From Citrus sinensis (Eukaryota > Streptophyta > Magnoliopsida > Sapindales > Rutaceae): a stretch of DNA of 64,000 nt. The notes under the pieces are model-generated. The model made no database searches. It saw nothing but the letters and a program-made list of their open reading frames with translations, and had not been told where the DNA came from. Positions 44,131-54,100 of this stretch are shown here, piece after piece; the stretch's first letter is position 1, and the number at the start of each line of letters is the position of its first letter. The stretch is taken from positions 6,430,001-6,494,000 of the forward strand of contig NC_068562.1 in the NCBI RefSeq assembly GCF_022201045.2. Reading direction: 5' to 3'. The position numbers and the translations under genes were made by a program.

Positions 44131-46833
44131 ATGGCTGAGGCTCTTGTTTCCAGAATCATAGAACAACTGGCGTCGATCGCGGGGGTAGGTGAAGCAGTCC
44201 AAAGCCTTCTCAGCAATTTCCAGGCCATTGAACCTGTGCTTGAAGATGCAGAGTGCAGACTAGTGAACGAGACAGCCGTGAGGCATTGGCTACTTAAGCT
44301 TAAAGACACATCCAATGACATTGATGATGTTTTGGACGAGTGGAACACCGGCATGAAGGAAGTTGAAAATGCTTATAAGAATTCGAGAAAGGTACGCTCT
44401 CTCAACCTCTGCAATGGCTTTTGCTATAGGCCAGTTGTTCCGCATTATGACATTGCTGTCAAGATAAAGAATCTAAGTAAAACACTGGACGATATTGCAA
44501 GGGAAAAAGATAGGTTCAGTTTCAGTTTGACTAGTGGCACACGAGAACTGAAACCACCAATGACTACGTCTGTTATTGATGTGTCAAAAGTTCGTGGAAG
44601 GGATGAGGAGAAGAAAACAATTATAGACTTGCTGTTGGGTAGTAGTAGCCAAGAAAAAATGTCCCTCCCTATCATTTCCATATTAGGGACTGGTGGTGTT
44701 GGGAAAACTACTCTTGCTCGATTAGTTTTTAACGAGGTCAAAGTTGATGCCCATTTCGACAAAAGAATATGGGTGTGTTTCTCTGACCCTGTTGATGAGA
44801 TTAGGGTTGCCAAAGCGATCCTTGAATCTTTTCGAGATGTTGTATCGGCTGTTGCTGCATTTGACACTTTGCTGCGGCACATTGAGAAATCTGTCAAGGG
44901 AAAGAAGTTTCTTCTCGTCCTTGATGATGTATGGAGTGGAAATCCCACAAAGTGGGAAGAGTTGGTGAGCACTCTTAAGTTTGGTTCTCCGGAAAGTAGA
45001 ATATTGGTGACAACACGTAAGGAAGATGTTGCAAAAATGATGCGAACCACCAGCATGATCTTGTTAGCTAAATTACCTGACAATGATTGCTGGTCGTTGT
45101 TCAGTCAAATTGCATTTTCCGGAAGGACAACTGAAGAGTGCCAAAAATTAACAGATATTGGTAGAATGATTGCGGACAAGTGCAATGGCTTGCCTCTTGC
45201 TGCAAAGACTTCAGGGAGTCTGTTAAGCTTGAAAACAACAATGGAACAGTGGAAAACTGTCTTAGATAGTGAAATATGGAAAGTAGAAGATGTGGAGAAA
45301 GGGCTTTTGCCCCCTCTGGTAATTAGCTACTTCGATTTGCCATCTATAGTGAGAAGATGTTTTTCATACTGTGCCATATTTCCTAAAGGCTATGAGATAA
45401 ATAAAGATCACTTAATCAAGTTATGGATGGCTCAGGGTTATCTTAAGGTAGAGGGGAGGGAAGATATGGAGTTAATTGGTGAAGAGTGTTTTGTAAACTT
45501 GGCAACTCGTTCTTTCTTTCAAGATTTTGAAAGAAGTGAATATGATGGCAGCATAATAAGTTGTAAGATGCATGATATAGTGCATGATTTTGCTCAGTTT
45601 CTTGCACAACCCATGTGTAATGAAACAAAATTGCGTAGTCTTTCGATTGTTCACAAGAGCAATTCATCTACTATATTTCCAGGGATAAGGGACAGCGTGG
45701 CTGACATAGCTCTTCCAAGCTTATTTGATAGATTGACGTGCCTAAGGACGTTATGTTTGCGTTGTCATGAAAGACATTTTTGTTTGTCAATTGCCAGACT
45801 CCCCAGAAACATAAAGAAGTTGAAACATCTGAGGTACCTTAATTTGAGTAACAATGATGCGATATATGAGTTGCCTGAGGCACTGTGTGATTTGTGTAAT
45901 CTACAAACGTTAGATGTGAGCAATTGTGGGAATCTTCATGCGTTGCCTCAAGGGATAGCCAAGTTAATCAACCTGAGACATCTAATAAATGAGGGGACTC
46001 CTTTACTGTACTTGCCCAAAGGATTGGAGAGATTGACTTGTCTTCGGACGTTAAGTGAATTCACTGTTAGCGATATCGAAAATGTAAGCAAAGCAGGTAG
46101 CCTGCAGTGTTTGCAGAACTTGAACCATCTCCAAGGGTCACTTGTTTTGACAGCATTAGGAAATGTGACTGATGTTGGTGAAGCCAAAAGTGCAAAACTG
46201 GAGAGCAAGAAACACCTTGTTTGTTTGAGGCTAGAGTTCATTAAGTTGGGTCGAGTAGAATTGGTGGATAAGGATAATGAAGTTCTTGAAGCCTTGCAGC
46301 CTTCCCCAGATTTGGAGAAGTTAACGATATGTGACTATAAAAGCAAGATTATAAGTCCCAGTTGGTTGATGTCACTAACCGAGTTAAGGATGTTAAATCT
46401 CCAGCGCTATGGAAAATGTGAGCAACTGCCATCTTTGGGAAGGTTGCCATCCCTGGAATCACTTGTTGTGGAAGCTCTGTCAAGCGTGAGGAGAGTGGGT
46501 AATGAATTTTTGGGGATAGAAAGTGATGGCATATCATTGTCTTCCTCGTCAGTTGTCTTTCCGAAATTGAAGTTTCTCGAGTTTAGGGACATGGATGAGT
46601 GGGAAGAGTGGGATTACGTGATTTCTGGACAAAAAGATATTAAAATCATGCCACGTCTTCACCGCTTGAAACTTGATGGTTGCCACAAATTGAAGGCATT
46701 GCCAGACCACCTTCTTCTAACGACAAAGATGAATGAGCTGACGATGAATTGGTGCTCGGTTCTCAAAGAACGTTATGGAAGGACAGGAGACTGGCGGTAC
46801 AAGGTTTCTCACATCCCTAATATCAGAGATTGA
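44131..46833 (+). CDS. CC-NB-ARC-LRR disease resistance protein (RGA type)
   Basis: A single exon of 900 aa. The N-terminal Rx-type coiled coil (1-130) starts MAEALVSRIIEQLASIAG and holds the EDVID-like motif NDIDDVLDEW. The NB-ARC part has P-loop GTGGVGKTTLA (Lys192), kinase-2 LLVLDDVW (261-268), RNBS-B ILVTTRKEDVA, GLPLA (353-357), CFSYCAIFPKGYEI and MHD (480-482, MHDIVHDFAQF). About 10-12 irregular LRRs follow from about 530 (NIKKLKHLRYLNLSNN). Trp ends kinase-2, as expected for a non-TIR NLR. Such cytosolic ATPase switches sense pathogen effectors and trigger immunity; the ligand is unknown. The stretch between MHD and the first LRR looks shorter than in relatives. The frame is fully open, so the gene appears functional. 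A broken relative lies at 63334. Confidence 0.95.
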   Translation: MAEALVSRIIEQLASIAGVGEAVQSLLSNFQAIEPVLEDAECRLVNETAVRHWLLKLKDTSNDIDDVLDEWNTGMKEVENAYKNSRKVRSLNLCNGFCYRPVVPHYDIAVKIKNLSKTLDDIAREKDRFSFSLTSGTRELKPPMTTSVIDVSKVRGRDEEKKTIIDLLLGSSSQEKMSLPIISILGTGGVGKTTLARLVFNEVKVDAHFDKRIWVCFSDPVDEIRVAKAILESFRDVVSAVAAFDTLLRHIEKSVKGKKFLLVLDDVWSGNPTKWEELVSTLKFGSPESRILVTTRKEDVAKMMRTTSMILLAKLPDNDCWSLFSQIAFSGRTTEECQKLTDIGRMIADKCNGLPLAAKTSGSLLSLKTTMEQWKTVLDSEIWKVEDVEKGLLPPLVISYFDLPSIVRRCFSYCAIFPKGYEINKDHLIKLWMAQGYLKVEGREDMELIGEECFVNLATRSFFQDFERSEYDGSIISCKMHDIVHDFAQFLAQPMCNETKLRSLSIVHKSNSSTIFPGIRDSVADIALPSLFDRLTCLRTLCLRCHERHFCLSIARLPRNIKKLKHLRYLNLSNNDAIYELPEALCDLCNLQTLDVSNCGNLHALPQGIAKLINLRHLINEGTPLLYLPKGLERLTCLRTLSEFTVSDIENVSKAGSLQCLQNLNHLQGSLVLTALGNVTDVGEAKSAKLESKKHLVCLRLEFIKLGRVELVDKDNEVLEALQPSPDLEKLTICDYKSKIISPSWLMSLTELRMLNLQRYGKCEQLPSLGRLPSLESLVVEALSSVRRVGNEFLGIESDGISLSSSSVVFPKLKFLEFRDMDEWEEWDYVISGQKDIKIMPRLHRLKLDGCHKLKALPDHLLLTTKMNELTMNWCSVLKERYGRTGDWRYKVSHIPNIRD

Positions 46834-47633
46834 ATAATGGCTATGTGCCAAGAAAAAGCCCAGAAATTCTGAGACTGCCGTGCCGCAAGTGCATCTGTCC
46901 CCCAGGTAACTTCTTCCTGTCCTCATTTTTTATCAGTTAAAATATCGCTTTTGTTCAATGCAAAATCTTGCACACAGCAGTCAGCGAGTAATTCAAAAGT
47001 ATCACATTTATTTTAGGAACTGTTTTGTTGAGCACCAGCTAAGTCTTCCTCATTCCCTAGATTATTGCAAGATTGAAAGTATTTTGGACTTTCCGGAGCT
47101 GAATGTCGTTAGATTTGTTGAAAAAATTAAAAAATTAATTTATGTCCTCATATTTTTTCTATTCTACATTTGCACTTTAAAAAGTCAATGGCACAATTAT
47201 AAAAGTTAAAATAGCTAAGTCCATGTTAGCAATATATATTCTATCAACTACTAGTCCACTACACGGTTCAGGCGTTGGATTAGGTTAGCTTCAGGCCACA
47301 TAATTTAGCCTCAAAATGCGACTTTCTTGTTGGGAATTAGTGGTTTGCTTGAGTATTATTATGATTAAGTCCACTAAAAATACTAATGCGGGGGTGACAT
47401 GGCATGCATAATCAGGGGCTAATGCCAAATATTGACTTTTTATGTTACAGAACTAATTATTTCTCAGTAACTAATTTTTCGGTTTTTGTCTTGACAAATT
47501 TATCGCCACGTTCCATATATTATGGCTAAATATTTGATTAAAGAAGTGATAATTTCAGTTTATATACAATGCTGTTAATTTGAAGAGGGTGGTCTTCAAG
47601 TGGGGCCCGCTGGCGTGGGGAAGGAGCCGAAAG
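46834..47633. other. CNL 3' UTR and spacer before the peroxidase gene
   Basis: This is mainly AT-rich DNA. A GC-rich patch (about 47600-47632, GGGGCCCGCTGGCGTGGGG) precedes the peroxidase promoter. No gene is seen. Confidence 0.45.
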
Positions 47634-47693
47634 GGTCAAAGGAAAGCCGCGTAGTGGGAGGCTAACAAATTCTTCAAGCACTTCCTATAAAAG
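47634..47693 (+). promoter_or_regulatory. Peroxidase promoter: W-box-like site and TATA box
   Basis: GGTCAAA (about 47634-47640) is the reverse complement of a TTTGACC W-box core, and TATAAAAG is at 47686-47693, 73-80 bp before the ATG. WRKY control of a peroxidase would fit defence induction but is only inferred. Confidence 0.45.
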
Positions 47694-47765
47694 CAGTTGG
47701 TCAGTCCCTTGTTTGGATCACTCAAAAAGCCAAGAAGGCAAGAAGCCAAAAGCTTGGAGAGAGAT

Positions 47766-49522
47766 ATGGCTACTAAGAGGCATCATCATCTTTGCTCAAG
47801 CTACTTCTTGCTGCTATTACCGTTGCTTTTGCAGTTTTATTCTGGTATTTTACTAATATATATATATATACACTCTCTTATATGAGATGGTGGGGAAATT
47901 TAGCACTTTTATTGCGGTAGTTACTTTTTCAGAAAATTGTTTTCGGGTACTTATGAACTGAAAAAGAAAAGCAAAATTTTATTTATTTTTAATATGACAT
48001 AGTAATAAAATGAGATGTGTGTGTTCTTGTATATTCAGTGTGCCATTCATTTGAATGTTTATAAATAAAAATACACACGGCTACGCGGAAAAAAAAAAAT
48101 TGTTTTTAATATACATACACGTAATCCTAATTGAAATAAAGTGTGCCACGAGCTACACATCCGCTAACATTTTGATTTGCTTTCTGAAATATTTTCTATG
48201 TAGCATGTTATAAATATACATATACCATTTTATTTATTTATTTATTTATTTTCTTGTTTGAATTTGACGCAGGTGAAAGCCAGCTCCAGTTTAATTATTA
48301 TGCAGAGAGTTGTCCGAAAGCAGAGGACATCATAAAACAACAGGTCATTAACCTATACAACAAACATGGAAACACAGCAGTCTCGTGGGTCAGAAATCTT
48401 TTCCACGATTGCATCGTCAAGGTTCGTATACATACATACATATATATATAGAACTCACATAGCATAATTTTGTTATCTTTAATATTGTCATATTGATATA
48501 ATGATCATAGCTTTGTTAATTTGCTACAACAATTAAGCTGCCCAAAAATTTGCAGTCATGTGATGCGTCGCTCTTGCTGAAGAAAGCGGGTGGTATTGTA
48601 TCAGAGCAGGCATCGGAAAGAAGTTTCGGCATGAGGAATTTCAGGTATGTGGACACAATCAAAGAAGCCCTCGAAGAAGAATGCCCAGTGACTGTTTCTT
48701 GTGCTGATATCGTCGCCCTGTCTGCTAGAGAGGGCATTGTGATGGTACGTTAATTATTGCAAATAAAGAATAAAAAAAACTGATGCAACATTTAGTAGAT
48801 TGAAATGAATATTGAATAGTGGGTGGGCGTGTTACTCACAGCTGGGAGGACCACGCATTGAAATGAAAACCGGGCGGAAAGATAGCAGGGAAAGTTACTT
48901 CACAGAGGTGGACAAGTTGATCCCTAACCACAACGATAGCTTATCCACAGTGCTTTCTGCTTTTCAATCTACTGGCATTGACGTTGAGGGAACTGTTGCT
49001 CTCCTAGGTATATATTTTTAATTTCTTGTTTCATCATGAGCTTGACTGAATTGAAGTTTCTAAACTTTTACGAAAAAACTGGCTTCTGTTTTCTGTGCAG
49101 GAGCCCACTCTGTAGGACGAGTTCATTGTGTCAATCTAGTGCACAGACTCTATCCCACCGTCGATCCAAGTTTAAATCCGGAATACGGAGAATACCTAAA
49201 ACGCCGATGTCCAACGCCAAATCCGGATCCAAAGGCAGTGTTATATGCGAGAAACGACCCAGAAACGCCCATGATTATCGATAACAACTACTACAAGAAC
49301 TTGCTAAACCAAAAGGGATTACTCATTGTTGATCAACAATTAGCTTCTGATCCAAGAACCGCTCCTTTTGTTGAAAAGATGGCTGCTGATAATGGCTATT
49401 TCCACCAACAGTTTTCGAGGGCTGTGGGCTTGTTATCCGAGAATAATCCGCTTACTGAAGACCAAGGGGAAATAAGAAAGGATTGTCGTTATGCAAATAG
49501 CAATACTAACAATGTTTACTGA
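47766..49522 (+). CDS. Class III peroxidase (peroxidase 21-like)
   Basis: Five exons: 47766-47844, 48273-48421, 48556-48744, 48842-49007 and 49101-49522; 334 aa with consistent phases. The hydrophobic signal peptide (YFLLLLPLLLQFYSG, ending about residue 27) directs secretion. The mature start QLQFNYYAESCPKAEDII has the first conserved Cys. The distal site is VRNLFHDC (Arg67, His71), and the proximal haem-ligand region is LLGAHSVGRVHC (His197). The C-terminus ends near the last conserved Cys (KDCRY). The sequence strongly resembles Arabidopsis peroxidase 21 (At2g37130). These secreted haem enzymes oxidise phenolics with hydrogen peroxide in the wall and apoplast. The upstream TATA box fits a short leader. 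The gene looks intact. Confidence 0.95.
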
Positions 49523-49849
49523 ATACCAATGTTTCAGCATGTAGGGGTGAAATTACTGACAAACTTGTATTAATACTGTTGGCTACAACTTGGAATTGGT
49601 GTGCAAATATGCAATAAAAATTCAGTGCAAGACTTTCCAATTGCACCCTTTTTACGTGTGCTCTAGAATCCCCAGTTGGTTTCACTCTTAATTTTGTACT
49701 CTATTAGAGTTCGTTAATAATGAAGCAAATCTTTCGAAGCACCGGTGTAGATCAGAGTTTTCCTTTATATTAAATTATATATGTGTTCGTGTACGTATGA
49801 ATGTGTGCATGTATGTATGATTTTTTTTAGTAAGTATGCTCATAGCTAT
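49523..49849 (+). other. Peroxidase 3' UTR and short spacer
   Basis: The peroxidase 3' UTR runs to shortly after the AATAAA at 49613. It is followed by TG/TA-rich simple sequence (about 49785-49830) up to the older solo LTR. Confidence 0.55.
49613..49618 (+). terminator. Peroxidase polyadenylation signal
   Basis: A canonical AATAAA lies 91 bp downstream of the peroxidase stop codon. Confidence 0.65.
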
Positions 49850-50309
49850 TGTTTGAGGAGTAAAATGCGAGCATGACCAGAGGTTGCTTGGTGCGAATCG
49901 TACTCTCCTTAGTTAAGGTGCGAGGAAATCCGCTCACGGAGAAATCTCCTCTTCTCTATGTACCGAAGGTCGAGCATGCGTGGTCGGTTGGTTGATGCGA
50001 GGAGGGAGTCTGCACCACGTCGACTGTTTGGTTTGGTCAAAGGCCGACCCGTAATTCTTTCCAAGATATTTGGGCATGAAGCCAATTCACCAATGATCAT
50101 GTAGTGCATCCATGCGCGATCGTGTCGTGCACCCACTTATGGTCGTGCGTCAATATTGGGGCGGTGGTTTTGGGTACCTATAAAAGCCCCAACCAGGTAA
50201 GTAAGGGCTTTTTCTTTTCTTTTTTGGCTTCCTTTTTTTAACTGAATTTTGACTCTCTCTCTCTCTCTCTCTACTCGACATCTTTCTGCTTTAATCTTTC
50301 TAAGAGAAC

Positions 50310-51104
50310 TGTTTGGGAGGGATACTGTTTGGGACAAATGCGTCGAAGGGACCAGGAATGACGAGCAGACATCTGATGGCGGAGTTCTGCGCACCGGTGT
50401 TTTCCGTTAAAGCCTGGCGCGTGGAAGAACAGGAGCAGAAACATCCTGCTCGTCCACGATGTTGTCGTCCGCGAGGCCAATTCCTATAAAAGGCATGAGG
50501 CCATTCCGGCTAGAGACCGAGAGGCGAGGAGACCCGGTCGACGGCAGTTGGCAAGACGCGCTCTCCAGCACGAGAACCTAGGCACAACAGCCACGCTTTC
50601 CCCAGAACCGCGACGTAACACGCAAGATCTCACGGAGCCATGACAGCCACACTTTCCCCAGAACCGTGGCGTAACACGCAAGGTCTCACAGAGCCGTGGC
50701 AGCCACGCTTTCCCCTGAACCGTGGCGTAACACGCTAGATCCCATGTTTTGCCCATAACGCAGCAGTTGGAGTCCCATACCGTCTCGAAAAGAGCGGAAG
50801 ACTGAGATTCAGAGGAAGCCTATAAAAAGGTAGCCAACGAAGGTAAAAGGGTTAGCATTCTTAAGATAAAAGAGAAAACCACAAAAAAACCATAAGACCT
50901 GTGGCAAGCGTTCCCCGAACCTTCGTATCTGACTTGAGCGTCGGAGGGTTTGCGCCGGGAGAACAACCGGCGTACTCTGACTTGTCTGTGTGTGCAGGGA
51001 CATCCGGAGAAGAAGCATTACTAGGAGACCTCCTGGTCGTGGTAGAGTTGATCGAGCAGGGATCCTGGTCGTAGAACGAGGAGAACCGGAATCTCGCATC
51101 AACA
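50310..51104 (+). repeat. 5' LTR of the Tat-type element
   Basis: It begins TGTTTGGGAGG and ends GCATCAACA. It carries two TATA-like sites (TATAAAA at 50485 and 50821) and an internal 56-bp repeat. It is followed at once by the primer-binding site. Confidence 0.95.
50588..50745 (+). repeat. 56-bp tandem repeat inside the LTR
   Basis: Units start at 50588, 50644 and 50700, each CAGCCACGCTTTCCCC-like, then GAACCGYGRCGTAACACGC; the third is partial. The same array occurs in the 3' LTR from 61674. Such LTR subrepeats can act as promoter modules; that is only a possibility here. Confidence 0.88.
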
Positions 51105-51126
51105 TTTTGGCGCCGTCTGTGGGGAT
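51105..51126 (+). other. Primer-binding site of the Tat-type element
   Basis: Directly after the LTR comes TTTTGGCGCCGTCTGTGGGG. TGGCGCCGT complements the 3' end of a tRNA ending ACGGCGCCA, such as plant tRNA-Asp; the match weakens after nine bases. Confidence 0.7.
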
Positions 51127-51182
51127 CCAGAGCAAAAAGCTTCTGTCGGTAGCAAGAAGAGGGGTGGAGTAAGCGAAAGTCA

Positions 51183-54100
51183 ATGGAGATAGGAGGAAGT
51201 AGCGCACAAGGGGGTGACATAAGGCTTAACGATTCCGTGACGCTGAGGGAGGTGATCAGCGAAGCACGGGAAAAAGTCATGTTCGACCGGATGGAGCGAA
51301 TGGAAAAGCAGATGGAAACCTTGACAACCATCCTGCATGAGCTGCGGAACGAGCGAAGGGTAACCCAAGAGGGAAGGGTGAGAGGCGGTGGAGCGGCACC
51401 AGGTACCGATAGTGCGGAGAGAAGTCGAACCGCTGGGAGATTTGGCGGTGAGAGAGGTAACGTACCTCTGCGGGGAGAATTTCATAGAGAAAGAGAGCAG
51501 TCCCCGGTAAGACAGACTTGTGACGGGGGCGACGGGGTGGTGAACGCAGAGGAAACAGAACTGAGGCAACACTTACATGATGCAGAGCGAGAGCGGGATC
51601 AAGCTGCAGCGCGCGACCCTGGTCGCGCAGGACAGCTGGAGGAGGAAGTGCGAAGGCTAGCGCAAATAATTGATGACATGCAAGGGAGGAACAGAGCCCC
51701 TGGTTGGAGGATAATGCTGGACGGGGAATCACCGCTCGCAGCAGAGATCATGAGGGCAGTTATTCCAAGAGATTTCCGCCTCCCCGACCTCAGATACTCG
51801 GGAAGAACTGACCCGCTGGTGCACATAGAGCGCTTCAACGACATAACGGGGGTCCAGGGATTATCTCCATCCCAAAGGTGCAGGGTGTTCCCACTATCCC
51901 TTGAGGGACGTGCACGAGAATGGTACAGGAAACTTCCTCGGGGCAGCATAAAAACCTTCGAGCAGATGTGCCAGGAATTCGCAGAGCAGTTTAGTGGGGC
52001 AATGTCGCCGGAAGATGACATGATGGAGCTGAAGAGCATGAAACAGGGGGAGCAAGAAACCCTTCGGGAATTCATCAAGAGGTTTCACCGGGCTGTCCTC
52101 GACTTGGGAGCCTTCAACCACCCTCAGGCGTTAAGGGGACTGAAAGAAGGGGTGAAGATAGGAAGGCTGTGGTACAATTTGAGAAGCCCAGCTATTCAAA
52201 CGTATGCAGCCGCATACGAACAGGCTAAAAGAGACATCGAGATTGAGGAGGAGAAGGCTGCACGGATCAAGACAGACCAGTTGGAAGGGTTAGGGAGGAA
52301 AGAGAAGAAAGCATTACCAACTAATGGACCGAACAGGAGGAGGGACCACCAGATCTCCGGTAGTGGAGCAGGAGGTAGGGTAATTGCTTACCAGCCTCAT
52401 CAGAGGCCGCCACAGTATCAGCGCAGCAGGGCGCCACCTCCTCGCTCCCCAGCTAGGGAGCCTTGGAGAAGACATGATTCGGCATCCGGCGACCTTCATC
52501 AACATTCCCACGGTAGCAGGACGAGCAGACCAGAAGCACTCCCACCGCCCCCAACTCACAGTGGGGCAAACAGAGAAAGAGCAGTGCATCTGGTCGACCA
52601 GAACCAGGACTATGGGCGGTACACTCCCTTGAAGATGCCCCTGGATGAGGTGTACGAGGCCATAAAGGGTCGAGGGCTGCTGCACCTCCCCACACCAATA
52701 ACAAAGCTACCCAACAGGAGGGATAGAGGACGTTATTGTAAGTTCCATGGCACCCATGGCCATACCACAGCAGAGTGTAGAGATCTCAAGACCCAGGTCG
52801 AAGATTTGGTGAGAAATCGGTACCTGGACGAGTTTATGGATGGGACTTTCCCGATGGTGGCCACCACGGATGAAGGGGAGCAGAGTGATGGAATCTTGAG
52901 ACGCGAGCCGCCCGCAGCGAGGGTGATAGCTGGGGGCCCAACGTTGGCTGGAGATTCGAACAGATCGAGAAAAAATTATGCCAGATACGCCATGACCAGT
53001 AAAGAGATACTCTTCAACACCCCAGCAGCCAAACGAGCAAGGGTCAGGCAAGTGCCAATCATGTGGACGGATGAGGATGAGGAAGGGATTCTATACCCCC
53101 ACGAGGACGCTTTAGTCATCAAGGCCACGATCGCTAGCAAGAAGTTTGACCGGATACTGGTTGATACGGGGAGCTCAGTTGATGTGCTATTTAAATCAAC
53201 TTTGGAAGAGATGGGAATAGCCGACCGGAAGTTGGAATACACCAACACCTCCTTGAAGGGGTTCGGAGGAGGGAAGCTGGTCCCTCTGGGCGTGGTCGAA
53301 CTGCCTATCACAATCGGGAGCCCCCCGACAGAAAGAACAATGATACTGGACTTCGTCGTAGTGGACGAGGAAGGTCCTTACCAGATGATCCTAGGTCGGC
53401 CATTTTTAAGGATGAGCAAAGCGGTGCTGTCCAACCATTATCTGTCTCTAAAGTACCGGGTGAATGGGGTAGTCGGAGTGGTACGAGGAGACCAGAGGAT
53501 CGCAAGAAGCTGCTACTCCTCGGCAGCAAGGGAGGCGATGCAGATAACATCCCTCGATACCCGAGTGGAAAACAAGACTGGCAGACAAGAACCCGTAGAG
53601 GATCTGGAAACAGTAAGCATGGGACCGGAGAACCCGGGAAAGACGATCAGAATCGGGTCGAGACTTGAGGGAGAGCAAAAGCAGGAGTTGGTGAAATGCT
53701 TACAGGCTCATGCCGACGTGTTTGCCTGGACACATGAGGACATGCCAGGGATTGACCCAGAGGTAGCATGTCATAGGCTGGCAATAAAGAAAGGTGCTCG
53801 GGCAGTAAGGCAGAAGAGGAGGTGCTTCAACCAGGAGAGGTATGAGGCTGTAAGTGATGAGGTGGAGAAGCTTCTGAGAGCAGGGTTCATTCGGGAAGTT
53901 AATTACCCAGAGTGGATATCGAACGTGGTGTTGGTAAAGAAGGCGAACGGCAAGTGGAGGATGTGTGTGGATTTCACAGACCTCAATAAGGCGTGCCCAA
54001 AAGACAGCTTCCCTTTACCAAAGATCGATCAGCTAGTAGATTCAACGGCTGGACATGGTCTGCTTAGCTTCATGGACGCATTCTCGGGATACAACCAGAT

